Of a stretch of 5,077 nt of DNA, positions 1 to 5,077 are shown piece after piece; the first letter of the stretch is position 1; each line of letters opens with the position of its first letter. The position numbers and the translations under genes are program-made. Below the pieces are notes generated by a model, which saw only the letters and a list, made by a program, of their open reading frames with translations, had not been told where the DNA came from and did no database searches. The stretch is from an uncultured Clostridia bacterium (GTDB lineage: Bacteria > Bacillota > Clostridia > TANB77 > CAG-508). The stretch is from positions 1 through 5,077 of the forward strand of contig CALXJO010000079.1 in the NCBI GenBank assembly GCA_944388645.1, read 5' to 3'.

Positions 1-5
1 TTTTT

Positions 6-1250
6 ATGAATCAAAATGAGCCTTTAGCATATAGAATGAGTCCAAAAACTTTAGATGATTATGTTGGACAAGAACATATTTTAGGAAAAGATAAAATCTT
101 ATATAGAACAATAAAAGCAGATAGATTATCAAGTATTATATTATGGGGACCTCCTGGATGTGGTAAAACATCACTTGCACGAGTAATTAGCAATACAACA
201 AAGTATCAATTTAAAAAATTAAATGCTGTAACATCAGGTGTTGGAGACATAAAAAATGCAATAGAAGAAGCAAGAAATCCATTACTTAATCCATCAGGCA
301 AATGCATTTTATTTATTGACGAAATTCATAGATTTAATAAATTACAACAAGATGCATTACTACCATTTGTAGAAAATGGAACAGTAATTTTAATTGGAGC
401 TACTACAGAAAATCCATATTTTGAAGTAAACAAAGCTTTAATATCAAGGTCCATGGTATTTAAATTACAGCCATTAACTGTAGATAATGTATACACAATT
501 TTAAAAAGGTCATTAGAAAAACCAGAAGGACTTGGAAATTACAACATAAAAATTAGTGATGAAACACTTTATAAAATAGCAGAAACTGCAAATGGAGATG
601 TAAGAACTGCATTAAATGGGCTAGAGGTAGCAGTGCTTACTACCAAAATGGGAGAAGATGGATTTATAACAATAACAGATAAAATAGCTCAGGAGAGTGT
701 ACAAAATAGAAAAGCAATATTTGATAAAAATGGAGATAGCCATTATGATAATATTAGTGCATTTATAAAATCTATGAGGGGAAGTGACCCAGATGCAGCA
801 ATCTTTTATTTAGCAAGAGCACTAAATGGCGGAGAAGACCCAATGTTTTTAGCAAGAAGAATAGTAATTGCAGCTTCTGAAGATGTTGGAATGGCAAACC
901 CAAACGCATTAGTTGTTGCAACAAGTGCAATGGAAGCAGTTCATATGGTTGGAATGCCAGAGGCAAGAATAATTTTAGCAGAAGCGGCAGTATATGTTGC
1001 AACATCTAAAAAATCAAATGCAAGTTATATGGCAATTAACCAAGCATTAGAAGATGTAGCTAATAAAGACACAGGAGAAATACCAATGCATATTAGAAAT
1101 GCTCCAGCAGAAGGAATGGAAAAAGAGGGTTATGGTGTAGGGTATAAATATCCACATAACTATCCAGGTCACTATGTAGAACAACAATATTTGCCAGATA
1201 AAATGCTTGGTACAAAATATTATATTAAAGATGAGAACATACCAGATTAA
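6..1250 (+). CDS. rarA: Replication-associated recombination protein A (RarA/MgsA), AAA+ ATPase; N-terminus probably incomplete
   Basis: RarA (MgsA in E. coli, Mgs1/WRNIP1 in eukaryotes) is a cytoplasmic clamp-loader-like ATPase that acts at stalled replication forks. Visible motifs are Walker A GPPGCGKT (residues 48-55), Walker B LFIDE (102-106), sensor 1 GATTEN (131-136), an arginine-finger SRS with R148, and sensor 2 GDVRTALN with R200. The C-terminal part (about 240-410) matches the RarA-specific oligomerisation region, including RALNGGEDP and a conserved YKYPHNYPGHYVEQQYLP segment near the end. All catalytic residues are present. The first ATG lies five bases from the window edge, so no ribosome binding site is visible, and the codon before it (TTT) keeps the frame open. 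Family members usually carry about 10-20 residues before the PLA-x-RM segment, which is at residue 6 here. The true start is therefore probably upstream, outside the window. Identification is secure; the start is not. Confidence 0.95.
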   Translation: MNQNEPLAYRMSPKTLDDYVGQEHILGKDKILYRTIKADRLSSIILWGPPGCGKTSLARVISNTTKYQFKKLNAVTSGVGDIKNAIEEARNPLLNPSGKCILFIDEIHRFNKLQQDALLPFVENGTVILIGATTENPYFEVNKALISRSMVFKLQPLTVDNVYTILKRSLEKPEGLGNYNIKISDETLYKIAETANGDVRTALNGLEVAVLTTKMGEDGFITITDKIAQESVQNRKAIFDKNGDSHYDNISAFIKSMRGSDPDAAIFYLARALNGGEDPMFLARRIVIAASEDVGMANPNALVVATSAMEAVHMVGMPEARIILAEAAVYVATSKKSNASYMAINQALEDVANKDTGEIPMHIRNAPAEGMEKEGYGVGYKYPHNYPGHYVEQQYLPDKMLGTKYYIKDENIPD

Positions 1251-1262
1251 TGAGGAAATTAA

Positions 1263-2255
1263 ATGGAATTACCAATTGAATTAAAAGAAAAAATAGAAGA
1301 AGAAATTTCAAAAGTAGGATTAAAAGATTTACAAAAATCTGCACAAAACATAAGTAGTAGATATAGAGATGAAGAAAAAACAAAAACAACAATTAGACTT
1401 ATACAAAATAAAGAAGACGCACTTTCATATGCAGTAAGCAGAATGCCTGCAACATATGGAGCTATTAATTCTGCTTTGGAACATACACTAGAAATTCTTA
1501 AAATTAATAATATAGATTATAAAAAAGAATTAAAAACATTACTAGATATAGGAGCAGGGACTGGTACTGCAAGTTGGTGTGCATCAGAGTATTTAGCCTT
1601 AGAAAATATCACTTGTATAGAAAACGAAATAAATATGTTATCACTTGGAAAGCAGTTAATGCAAGCAAATAATAAAATATATGATATTGCTAAATGGAAA
1701 AAACAAAATGTACTAACTGAAAATATAGAAGAAAAAGCAGATGTGCTAATTACTGCTTATATGCTTAATGAATTAAATAAAGAAAATCTAAATTCAGTAT
1801 TAGAAAAGATATGGAATGCTACAAATAAATTATTACTTATTGTAGAACCAGGAACACCAGAAAGTTATAATAGACTTATGAAAATACGAAAATATTTTAT
1901 AGATAAAAATGCAGAGATTGTAGCTCCATGTCCACATACTAAAGAATGTAAAATACAAAATAATGATTGGTGTTCTTTTTCATGTAGAGTTGCAAGAACT
2001 AAAATTCATAAATTGCTAAAAGATGGAGATGTTCCATATGAAGATGAAAAATTTTGCTATATAGCTTTATACAAAGGTAAAATACAAAATAAGGAAAGTA
2101 GAATTTTAAGACACCCAAAGATTGAAAGTGGATTAATTAGACTAAAGGTATGTAATAAAGACTCCAGTATAAATGAAGTTACAATTACTAAAAGAGATAA
2201 AGAATTATTTAAAAAAGCCAAAAAAAGTAAAGCTGGAGATATTATGTGTAAATAG
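1263..2255 (+). CDS. Rsm22/METTL17-family small-ribosomal-subunit methyltransferase-like protein with a putative Fe-S site
   Basis: The protein has 330 residues. It has the family landmark RMPATYGA (60-67), a class I SAM-binding motif LLDIGAGTGTA (93-103), an acidic strand end CIENE (118-122), and LNEL (168-171) and VEPGTPE (194-200) in the catalytic fold. Next comes a cysteine cluster, APCPH...C...DWC..SC, with C223, C229, C237 and C241, then PYEDEKFCYI (258-267) and a late C297. Mitochondrial Rsm22/METTL17 proteins bind the small ribosomal subunit during assembly and carry a [4Fe-4S] cluster on a comparable four-cysteine set. The usual terminal WGD appears as AGD (324-326). The gene starts 12 bases after rarA stops, with a TGAGGA site about six bases before the ATG, so the two are probably co-transcribed. 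It ends in tandem TAG TAG. A role in 16S rRNA or small-subunit maturation is inferred from the family; methyltransferase activity is not shown by sequence alone. Confidence 0.85.
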   Translation: MELPIELKEKIEEEISKVGLKDLQKSAQNISSRYRDEEKTKTTIRLIQNKEDALSYAVSRMPATYGAINSALEHTLEILKINNIDYKKELKTLLDIGAGTGTASWCASEYLALENITCIENEINMLSLGKQLMQANNKIYDIAKWKKQNVLTENIEEKADVLITAYMLNELNKENLNSVLEKIWNATNKLLLIVEPGTPESYNRLMKIRKYFIDKNAEIVAPCPHTKECKIQNNDWCSFSCRVARTKIHKLLKDGDVPYEDEKFCYIALYKGKIQNKESRILRHPKIESGLIRLKVCNKDSSINEVTITKRDKELFKKAKKSKAGDIMCK

Positions 2256-2257
2256 TA

Positions 2258-2284
2258 GTGTTTATTATAGATTTATGTTATAAT
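2258..2284 (+). promoter_or_regulatory. Extended -10 promoter for the 355-residue unknown gene
   Basis: A perfect TATAAT at 2279-2284 is preceded by TGT at 2276-2278, giving the TGnTATAAT form that tolerates a poor -35. No good TTGACA match lies 16-18 bases upstream; the region at 2256-2264 is only T/G-rich. The -10 box is the right arm of an inverted repeat, ATTATA (2264-2269) and TATAAT (2279-2284). The expected transcription start is near 2291, giving a leader of about 55 bases before the ATG at 2346. No T-tract terminator separates the preceding gene, so read-through from it is also possible. Confidence 0.6.
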
Positions 2285-2345
2285 TAGTGTAATAGTTAAA
2301 TGACAAACAAAGGAAATTTATTTGTAATATAAAAGGAGAAAAACT

Positions 2346-3413
2346 ATGGGATTATTTGATTTTTTGCATAGACCAAAACAAAATACGAAAAGTAGTATAG
2401 AACAAGTGGCAAGTGAGCAAAGTAGAGTAGAAAAGCGATACAATGATACAATTTTATATGGAGCAAGGCTTTATGGGAGTTTTAGACATAGTGATGGAAC
2501 AATGTCAGATTTAATTTCTGCAAGTGTAATAGAACCTACTGAGTCTGGTACATATATTTATAATAATCAAAAATATATTTGTTTTGAAGTACCTCATGGA
2601 CGTAATGATTTAATTCAAAAAATGGTGTCACAATTAAATGGAATAAGTTTAACATATGATAGATATACATATGTTGGTAGAGCTTATGATGAATATGATA
2701 TAAGAATGCAACCTCCAACTGCTACTGTTAATAGATATGTTGAAGAACTAACTAAAGAGTTGCAAGCTCAAATACAGCAAGAAAGATTAAAATGGCAACA
2801 AAAAGAACAGGAACGTCTAGAAGCAGAGAAAGTAAAAAGAGAAATAGAACAAAAAAGATATGCAGAAGAAATGCAAGCTTATAGAAACAAAATGGCAAAT
2901 AATATAAATAATCCTACATTAAAAGATACAAGTTTTTCTTTATATGACAATGTAAAAAACTATAATGGCACAGACATGAAAACAGGAGAAGTTTTAAGAA
3001 TTAGAGGTATGCAGTTAAGAGATAGGGATTTAGAAGATTACATTTATACTGCTTCTATAAATAGTACACCAAATGAAACAGACATAGAACTACTAGCCCC
3101 TGAAGTAGGAGTACCAGTAGTGTTTACTTTACCATCTAGATTAGAAGATATATTAGCAGATCAAAATCCTGCTCAAAGACAAACTTTTATAAAATCAATA
3201 CTTACATTATTATCACAAGGCTATTATAATCATTTACTTCCTGATGGAAAATGGGATACAAGAATATTACATGATATAGGTGGAGTAGACAAAGACGGAA
3301 AAATATATCCACATATTAGAAGTAAGGCACATGAAGACTTAATGAATAAAATTACAAAACTACAAAGAGAATATTATAGCCAAAAGCAGGCAAGAGAAGA
3401 CCAAGATAGATAA
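2346..3413 (+). CDS. Uncharacterised 355-residue cytoplasmic protein with a central coiled coil
   Basis: I do not recognise this family. No signal peptide or membrane segment is visible, so it is probably cytoplasmic. Three parts can be seen. A polar linker (about 10-32) leads into an N-terminal domain (about 33-125) rich in Tyr and beta-prone residues, including YGARLYGSFRHSDG and YICFEVPHG. A highly charged Gln/Glu/Lys helix (about 127-185) looks like a coiled coil. A C-terminal domain (about 205-345) includes LLAPEVGVPVVFTLPS, LLPDGKWDTRILHDIGG and a helical Lys/Arg-rich tail. The first residues, MGLFDFLHRP, form a short hydrophobic start common in unrelated small bacterial proteins. The ATG is well supported by AAGGAG at 2333-2338, seven bases upstream. 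The gene has its own promoter and terminator, so it appears to be a single-gene unit, and the neighbours do not point to a function. Base composition matches the neighbours. It could be a scaffold or adaptor protein, but that is a guess from the coiled coil only. Confidence 0.85.
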   Translation: MGLFDFLHRPKQNTKSSIEQVASEQSRVEKRYNDTILYGARLYGSFRHSDGTMSDLISASVIEPTESGTYIYNNQKYICFEVPHGRNDLIQKMVSQLNGISLTYDRYTYVGRAYDEYDIRMQPPTATVNRYVEELTKELQAQIQQERLKWQQKEQERLEAEKVKREIEQKRYAEEMQAYRNKMANNINNPTLKDTSFSLYDNVKNYNGTDMKTGEVLRIRGMQLRDRDLEDYIYTASINSTPNETDIELLAPEVGVPVVFTLPSRLEDILADQNPAQRQTFIKSILTLLSQGYYNHLLPDGKWDTRILHDIGGVDKDGKIYPHIRSKAHEDLMNKITKLQREYYSQKQAREDQDR

Positions 3414-3416
3414 TAA

Positions 3417-3449
3417 AAAAGATAGATGGATTTTAACCATCTATCTTTT
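3417..3449. terminator. Bidirectional intrinsic terminator between convergent genes
   Basis: A perfect 13-bp inverted repeat, AAAAGATAGATGG (3417-3429) and CCATCTATCTTTT (3437-3449), encloses a 7-base loop. Read on the plus strand the stem ends in TTTT. Read on the minus strand the opposite arm leads into TTTTTT (complement of 3415-3420). It starts four bases after the stop of the unknown gene and ends four bases before the stop codon of the SPFH gene on the other strand, so a single hairpin can serve both transcripts. The stem is only moderately GC-rich, so efficiency may be modest. Confidence 0.85.
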
Positions 3450-3453
3450 AATA

Positions 3454-4362
3454 TTATTGCTTTTTCTTCTCATCTGTCATAACTTCTTTTATAGCTCCTA
3501 GACTTGATAAAGCGCTTGTTGCTTCAAATGGGATAAATACTTTATTTGCATCTCCGTTTGCAATATCTTTAAGTGCTTCCAAAGATTTTAATTGAACTAA
3601 TTTATCATCTGGATGAGCTTTCATCATAGCTTCATATACTAAACGAACTTCATCAGCTCTAGCTTCAGCGACTTTTTTAATAGCTTCTGCTTCACCCATT
3701 GCTCTTCTAATTTTTGATTCTCTTTCAGCATCTGCTTCTAAGATAGCAGCTTCTTTTTTACCTTCTGCAAGAGTAATAGCAGATTGTCTTTCACCTTCTG
3801 CTTGAAGGATTTGAGCTCTCTTAGTTCTTTCTGCATTCATTTGTTTTTCCATTGCATCTCTAATATCTGCTGGAGGAGTAATATCTTTTATTTCAACTCT
3901 ATCAATCTTACATCCCCATGGATCTGTTGCTTCATCAAGAATAGCTCTTAATTCTTCATTAATTAAATCTCTTGAACTAAATGTAGAATCTAAATCCATT
4001 TTACCAACAATATCACGTATTGTAGTAATAGCTAAGTATTCAATACCTTTTTTCAAACTTTGAATTTCATAAACTGCTTTTGCAGGATCAGTTACTTTGT
4101 AGAATACAACTGTATCTATTGTTATTGTAACATTATCTTTAGTTATAACTCCTTGTGGTGGTACATCCATTGTTTGTTGTTTTAAACTTACAACACTTCT
4201 AACACGGTCTACAAAAGGAATTATAATTGTAAGACCAGCATCAGCTATTTTATGGAATTTACCTAATCTTTCTATAATGTAAACTTCAGATTGTCTTACA
4301 ACTTTAATTGTTTTGAATGCTATAATTACTATGATAACTAGTAATACGATTAAAAACCACAT
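3454..4362 (-). CDS. qmcA: SPFH/Band 7 (stomatin-like) membrane protein of the QmcA type
   Basis: The 302-residue protein has one N-terminal membrane helix (about 2-16) followed by an SPFH/Band 7 domain (about 18-175). Typical family segments are RQSEVYIIERLGKF (23-36), GLTIIIPFVDRV (43-54), VITKDNVTITID (72-83), TDPWGCKIDRVEIKDI (146-161) and the PPADIRDAM segment (163-171). A long Ala/Glu-rich coiled coil follows (about 172-245), with recurring AEGE, AEGK and ADAE units. A conserved FIPFEATSALSSLGAI segment lies near the C-terminus. These proteins oligomerise on the membrane and are thought to organise membrane microdomains or regulate membrane proteases; the substrate here is unknown. The segment order and motifs closely resemble E. 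coli QmcA as I recall it, and the length is normal. AAGGAGG (4371-4377) lies eight bases before the ATG, supporting this start. It follows nfeD by 53 bases on the same strand, the usual partnership. The family call is firm; the QmcA symbol is by similarity. Confidence 0.93.
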   Translation of the reverse strand: MWFLIVLLVIIVIIAFKTIKVVRQSEVYIIERLGKFHKIADAGLTIIIPFVDRVRSVVSLKQQTMDVPPQGVITKDNVTITIDTVVFYKVTDPAKAVYEIQSLKKGIEYLAITTIRDIVGKMDLDSTFSSRDLINEELRAILDEATDPWGCKIDRVEIKDITPPADIRDAMEKQMNAERTKRAQILQAEGERQSAITLAEGKKEAAILEADAERESKIRRAMGEAEAIKKVAEARADEVRLVYEAMMKAHPDDKLVQLKSLEALKDIANGDANKVFIPFEATSALSSLGAIKEVMTDEKKKQ

Positions 4363-4415
4363 AATAGGTTCCTCCTTAAAAATTTATATATAAAAAATTA
4401 AAAACATAAGTTAAT

Positions 4416-4868
4416 TTATGAGTTTGACTTTATAGTAATAGGTTCAACTATAAGTTTTACTCCATCAATTTTTGAAACTTTAACAGTACTATCAACAGGA
4501 ATAACTATATTAGAATCCTCACAAATAGCAGACCAAGTATCTCCTAATACTTTTACTTGACCAACTTTACCTGTTTTACCATCAATCTCTTTAATAACAA
4601 TGGCTTCTTTACCAATAATTGCATTAGAATTTGTAACAACATTATCTTTTCTACCAATCTTTTTAGCAAAAGGTCTAGATAATAGAATAAGGATAATTGA
4701 TAATACAATAAATATTACTGTTTGAGCAATTATACTAGGAACAAACAAACTTATTAAACAAGTTATTAAAGCTGCAACTCCAAACCAAAATACTAAAAAG
4801 CCAACAGTTGCAATTTCTAAAATAAAGCATACTCCAGCAATAATTAACCAAATTTGCCAAGGTAACAT
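4416..4868 (-). CDS. nfeD: Short NfeD-family membrane protein (partner of the SPFH protein)
   Basis: The 150-residue protein has three hydrophobic helices (about 5-23, 24-42 and 46-64), then a basic cytoplasmic turn (RPFAKKIGRK, 65-74), then a beta-rich OB-fold domain (about 84-145). Typical NfeD signatures are the early helix WLIIAGVCFILEI, GKEAIVIKEID (86-96), GKVGQVKVLGDTWSAICED (100-118) and IDGVKLIVEPI (134-144). It lacks the N-terminal ClpP-like protease domain of long NfeD proteins, so it is the short, non-proteolytic form. Such proteins are encoded next to SPFH proteins and are thought to bind them through the OB domain; here qmcA follows directly downstream. I chose the ATG at 4868 over an in-frame GTG at 4883 because GGAGG (4877-4881) sits eight bases before the ATG and lies inside the GTG-started extension, so it cannot serve that start. 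Confidence 0.9.
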   Translation of the reverse strand: MLPWQIWLIIAGVCFILEIATVGFLVFWFGVAALITCLISLFVPSIIAQTVIFIVLSIILILLSRPFAKKIGRKDNVVTNSNAIIGKEAIVIKEIDGKTGKVGQVKVLGDTWSAICEDSNIVIPVDSTVKVSKIDGVKLIVEPITIKSNS

Positions 4869-4876
4869 ATAAAATA

Positions 4877-4881
4877 CCTCC
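4877..4881 (-). promoter_or_regulatory. Shine-Dalgarno site that fixes the nfeD start
   Basis: The plus strand reads CCTCC, so the transcript reads GGAGG, eight bases before the ATG at 4866-4868. The only longer in-frame start, GTG at 4881-4883, overlaps this site and has no purine-rich site at a suitable distance of its own. Confidence 0.85.
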
Positions 4882-4911
4882 ACTTTTTAATAATATTAAA
4901 CTGACAATACC

Positions 4912-4940
4912 ATTATACCATATGGCAAACAGAAAATAAA
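4912..4940 (-). promoter_or_regulatory. Promoter of the nfeD-qmcA unit
   Basis: On the minus strand a perfect TATAAT (complement of 4912-4917) is preceded by TGG (4918-4920), an extended -10. Seventeen bases further up is TTTATT (4935-4940), matching three of six bases of TTGACA. The expected start is near 4905, giving a leader of about 36 bases that holds the GGAGG site. It is the best promoter candidate upstream of nfeD and probably drives qmcA as well, since no strong terminator lies between the two genes. The -10 extension overlaps a CCATATGG palindrome at 4918-4925. Confidence 0.7.
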
Positions 4941-4993
4941 TACCTAAAAACAATTATTTTGACCATTATTAGAAGATTAGTTACAATTCACAG

Positions 4994-5077
4994 CTATTTA
5001 AGTAAATATTCGTATAAAGTGAACTTATATATTTTTTCGAATTTTATCGCTTCTTGCTGGAGCTTACGCTCCAAACT
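4994..5077 (-). other. Minus-strand frame open from the window edge; possible 3' end of a gene or part of an intergenic repeat
   Basis: Reading the minus strand in from the right edge, one frame is open for 27 codons, then stops at TAG (complement of 4994-4996). The other two minus-strand frames stop within the first eleven codons. The reading is Lys/Glu-rich (SLERKLQQEA, then IKFEKIYKF) and could be a helical C-terminus. No start can be seen and no terminator follows before the nfeD promoter. The first part also folds as a hairpin (5058-5073), which is more typical of an intergenic element than of coding sequence. Twenty-seven codons in AT-rich DNA is weak evidence, and the reading could be chance. 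Confidence 0.25.
5058..5073. repeat. 6-bp stem-loop at the right edge with a GTAA (GNRA-type) loop on the minus strand
   Basis: TGGAGC (5058-5063) and GCTCCA (5068-5073) form a perfect GC-containing stem around a four-base loop. Read on the minus strand the loop is GTAA, which as RNA (GUAA) fits the very stable GNRA tetraloop class; on the plus strand it is TTAC. No T-tract follows on the minus strand, so it is not a standard terminator in that direction. On the plus strand only four bases remain before the edge, so a terminator there cannot be ruled out. Confidence 0.55.

Noticed and set aside
772..1005. 77-codon minus-strand reading frame, leucine-rich
   Set aside because: It lies wholly inside rarA in antisense. 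Its leucine richness is a by-product of the complement of the host gene's codons, and no ribosome site or family match is seen.
2264..2269. Divergent minus-strand promoter (TATAAT on the minus strand)
   Set aside because: No minus-strand gene lies downstream of it. It would transcribe antisense to the Rsm22-family gene, and there is no extended TGn or -35 support.
2303..2325. Possible stem-loop or riboswitch-like element in the leader of the unknown gene
   Set aside because: The pairing is only A/T-rich with a C-A mismatch and a short leader. There is no recognisable riboswitch core and no terminator-like alternative.
2536..2718. 60-codon minus-strand reading frame
   Set aside because: It is antisense within the 355-residue gene, with His/Tyr-rich composition typical of reverse-read AT-rich coding sequence. 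No supporting signals.
3640..3860. Repetitive-looking DNA inside the SPFH gene
   Set aside because: It is explained by the Ala/Glu-rich coiled-coil heptads of SPFH proteins rather than by a DNA repeat array.
4918..4925. CCATATGG palindrome next to the nfeD -10 as an operator
   Set aside because: Eight bases only, with no second copy nearby and no flanking symmetry. Not enough to call a regulator site.
4735..4953. 72-codon minus-strand frame overlapping the nfeD start
   Set aside because: It overlaps nfeD in another frame and runs through the nfeD promoter. Its Cys/Phe/Asn-rich product matches no expected family, and NfeD motifs are clear in the other frame.

Overview
The window is a strongly AT-rich stretch of a bacterial chromosome. 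The standard genetic code works throughout: tryptophan is TGG, and the stops are TAA or TAG. Codons are biased towards A and T, Shine-Dalgarno sites are strong (AAGGAG, GGAGG), and the -10 boxes are of extended TGnTATAAT type. Protein content and gene style fit an anaerobic low-GC Bacillota, most likely in the Clostridia. I cannot name the species.

Layout, left to right. (1) Positions 1-2255, plus strand: a two-gene unit. The AAA+ replication-fork ATPase RarA (its N-terminus probably lies off the left edge) is followed after 12 bases by an Rsm22/METTL17-family protein. That protein is a ribosome-associated methyltransferase homologue with a complete set of candidate [4Fe-4S] cysteines. (2) Positions 2256-3413, plus strand: a single gene for an uncharacterised 355-residue soluble protein with a central coiled coil. 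It has its own extended -10 promoter and a strong Shine-Dalgarno site. (3) Positions 3417-3449: a perfect 13-bp stem-loop between convergent genes, which can terminate transcription from both sides. (4) Positions 3454-4940, minus strand: a two-gene membrane unit, promoter - short NfeD protein - SPFH/Band 7 protein of QmcA type. This is the classic NfeD/stomatin-like pairing. (5) Positions 4941-5077: AT-rich sequence with several short inverted repeats and a 6-bp hairpin at the edge, whose minus-strand loop is GTAA (GNRA type). On the minus strand one frame is open from the edge to a stop at 4994-4996. This may be the end of another gene or of an intergenic repeat.

The identified genes are core housekeeping functions: genome maintenance, ribosome assembly and membrane organisation. 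There are no signs of a mobile element, CRISPR array, toxin-antitoxin pair or phage gene. I do not see a new multi-gene system here. The points most worth following are the 355-residue unknown protein, the Fe-S ligand set in the bacterial Rsm22 protein, and the structured right edge.
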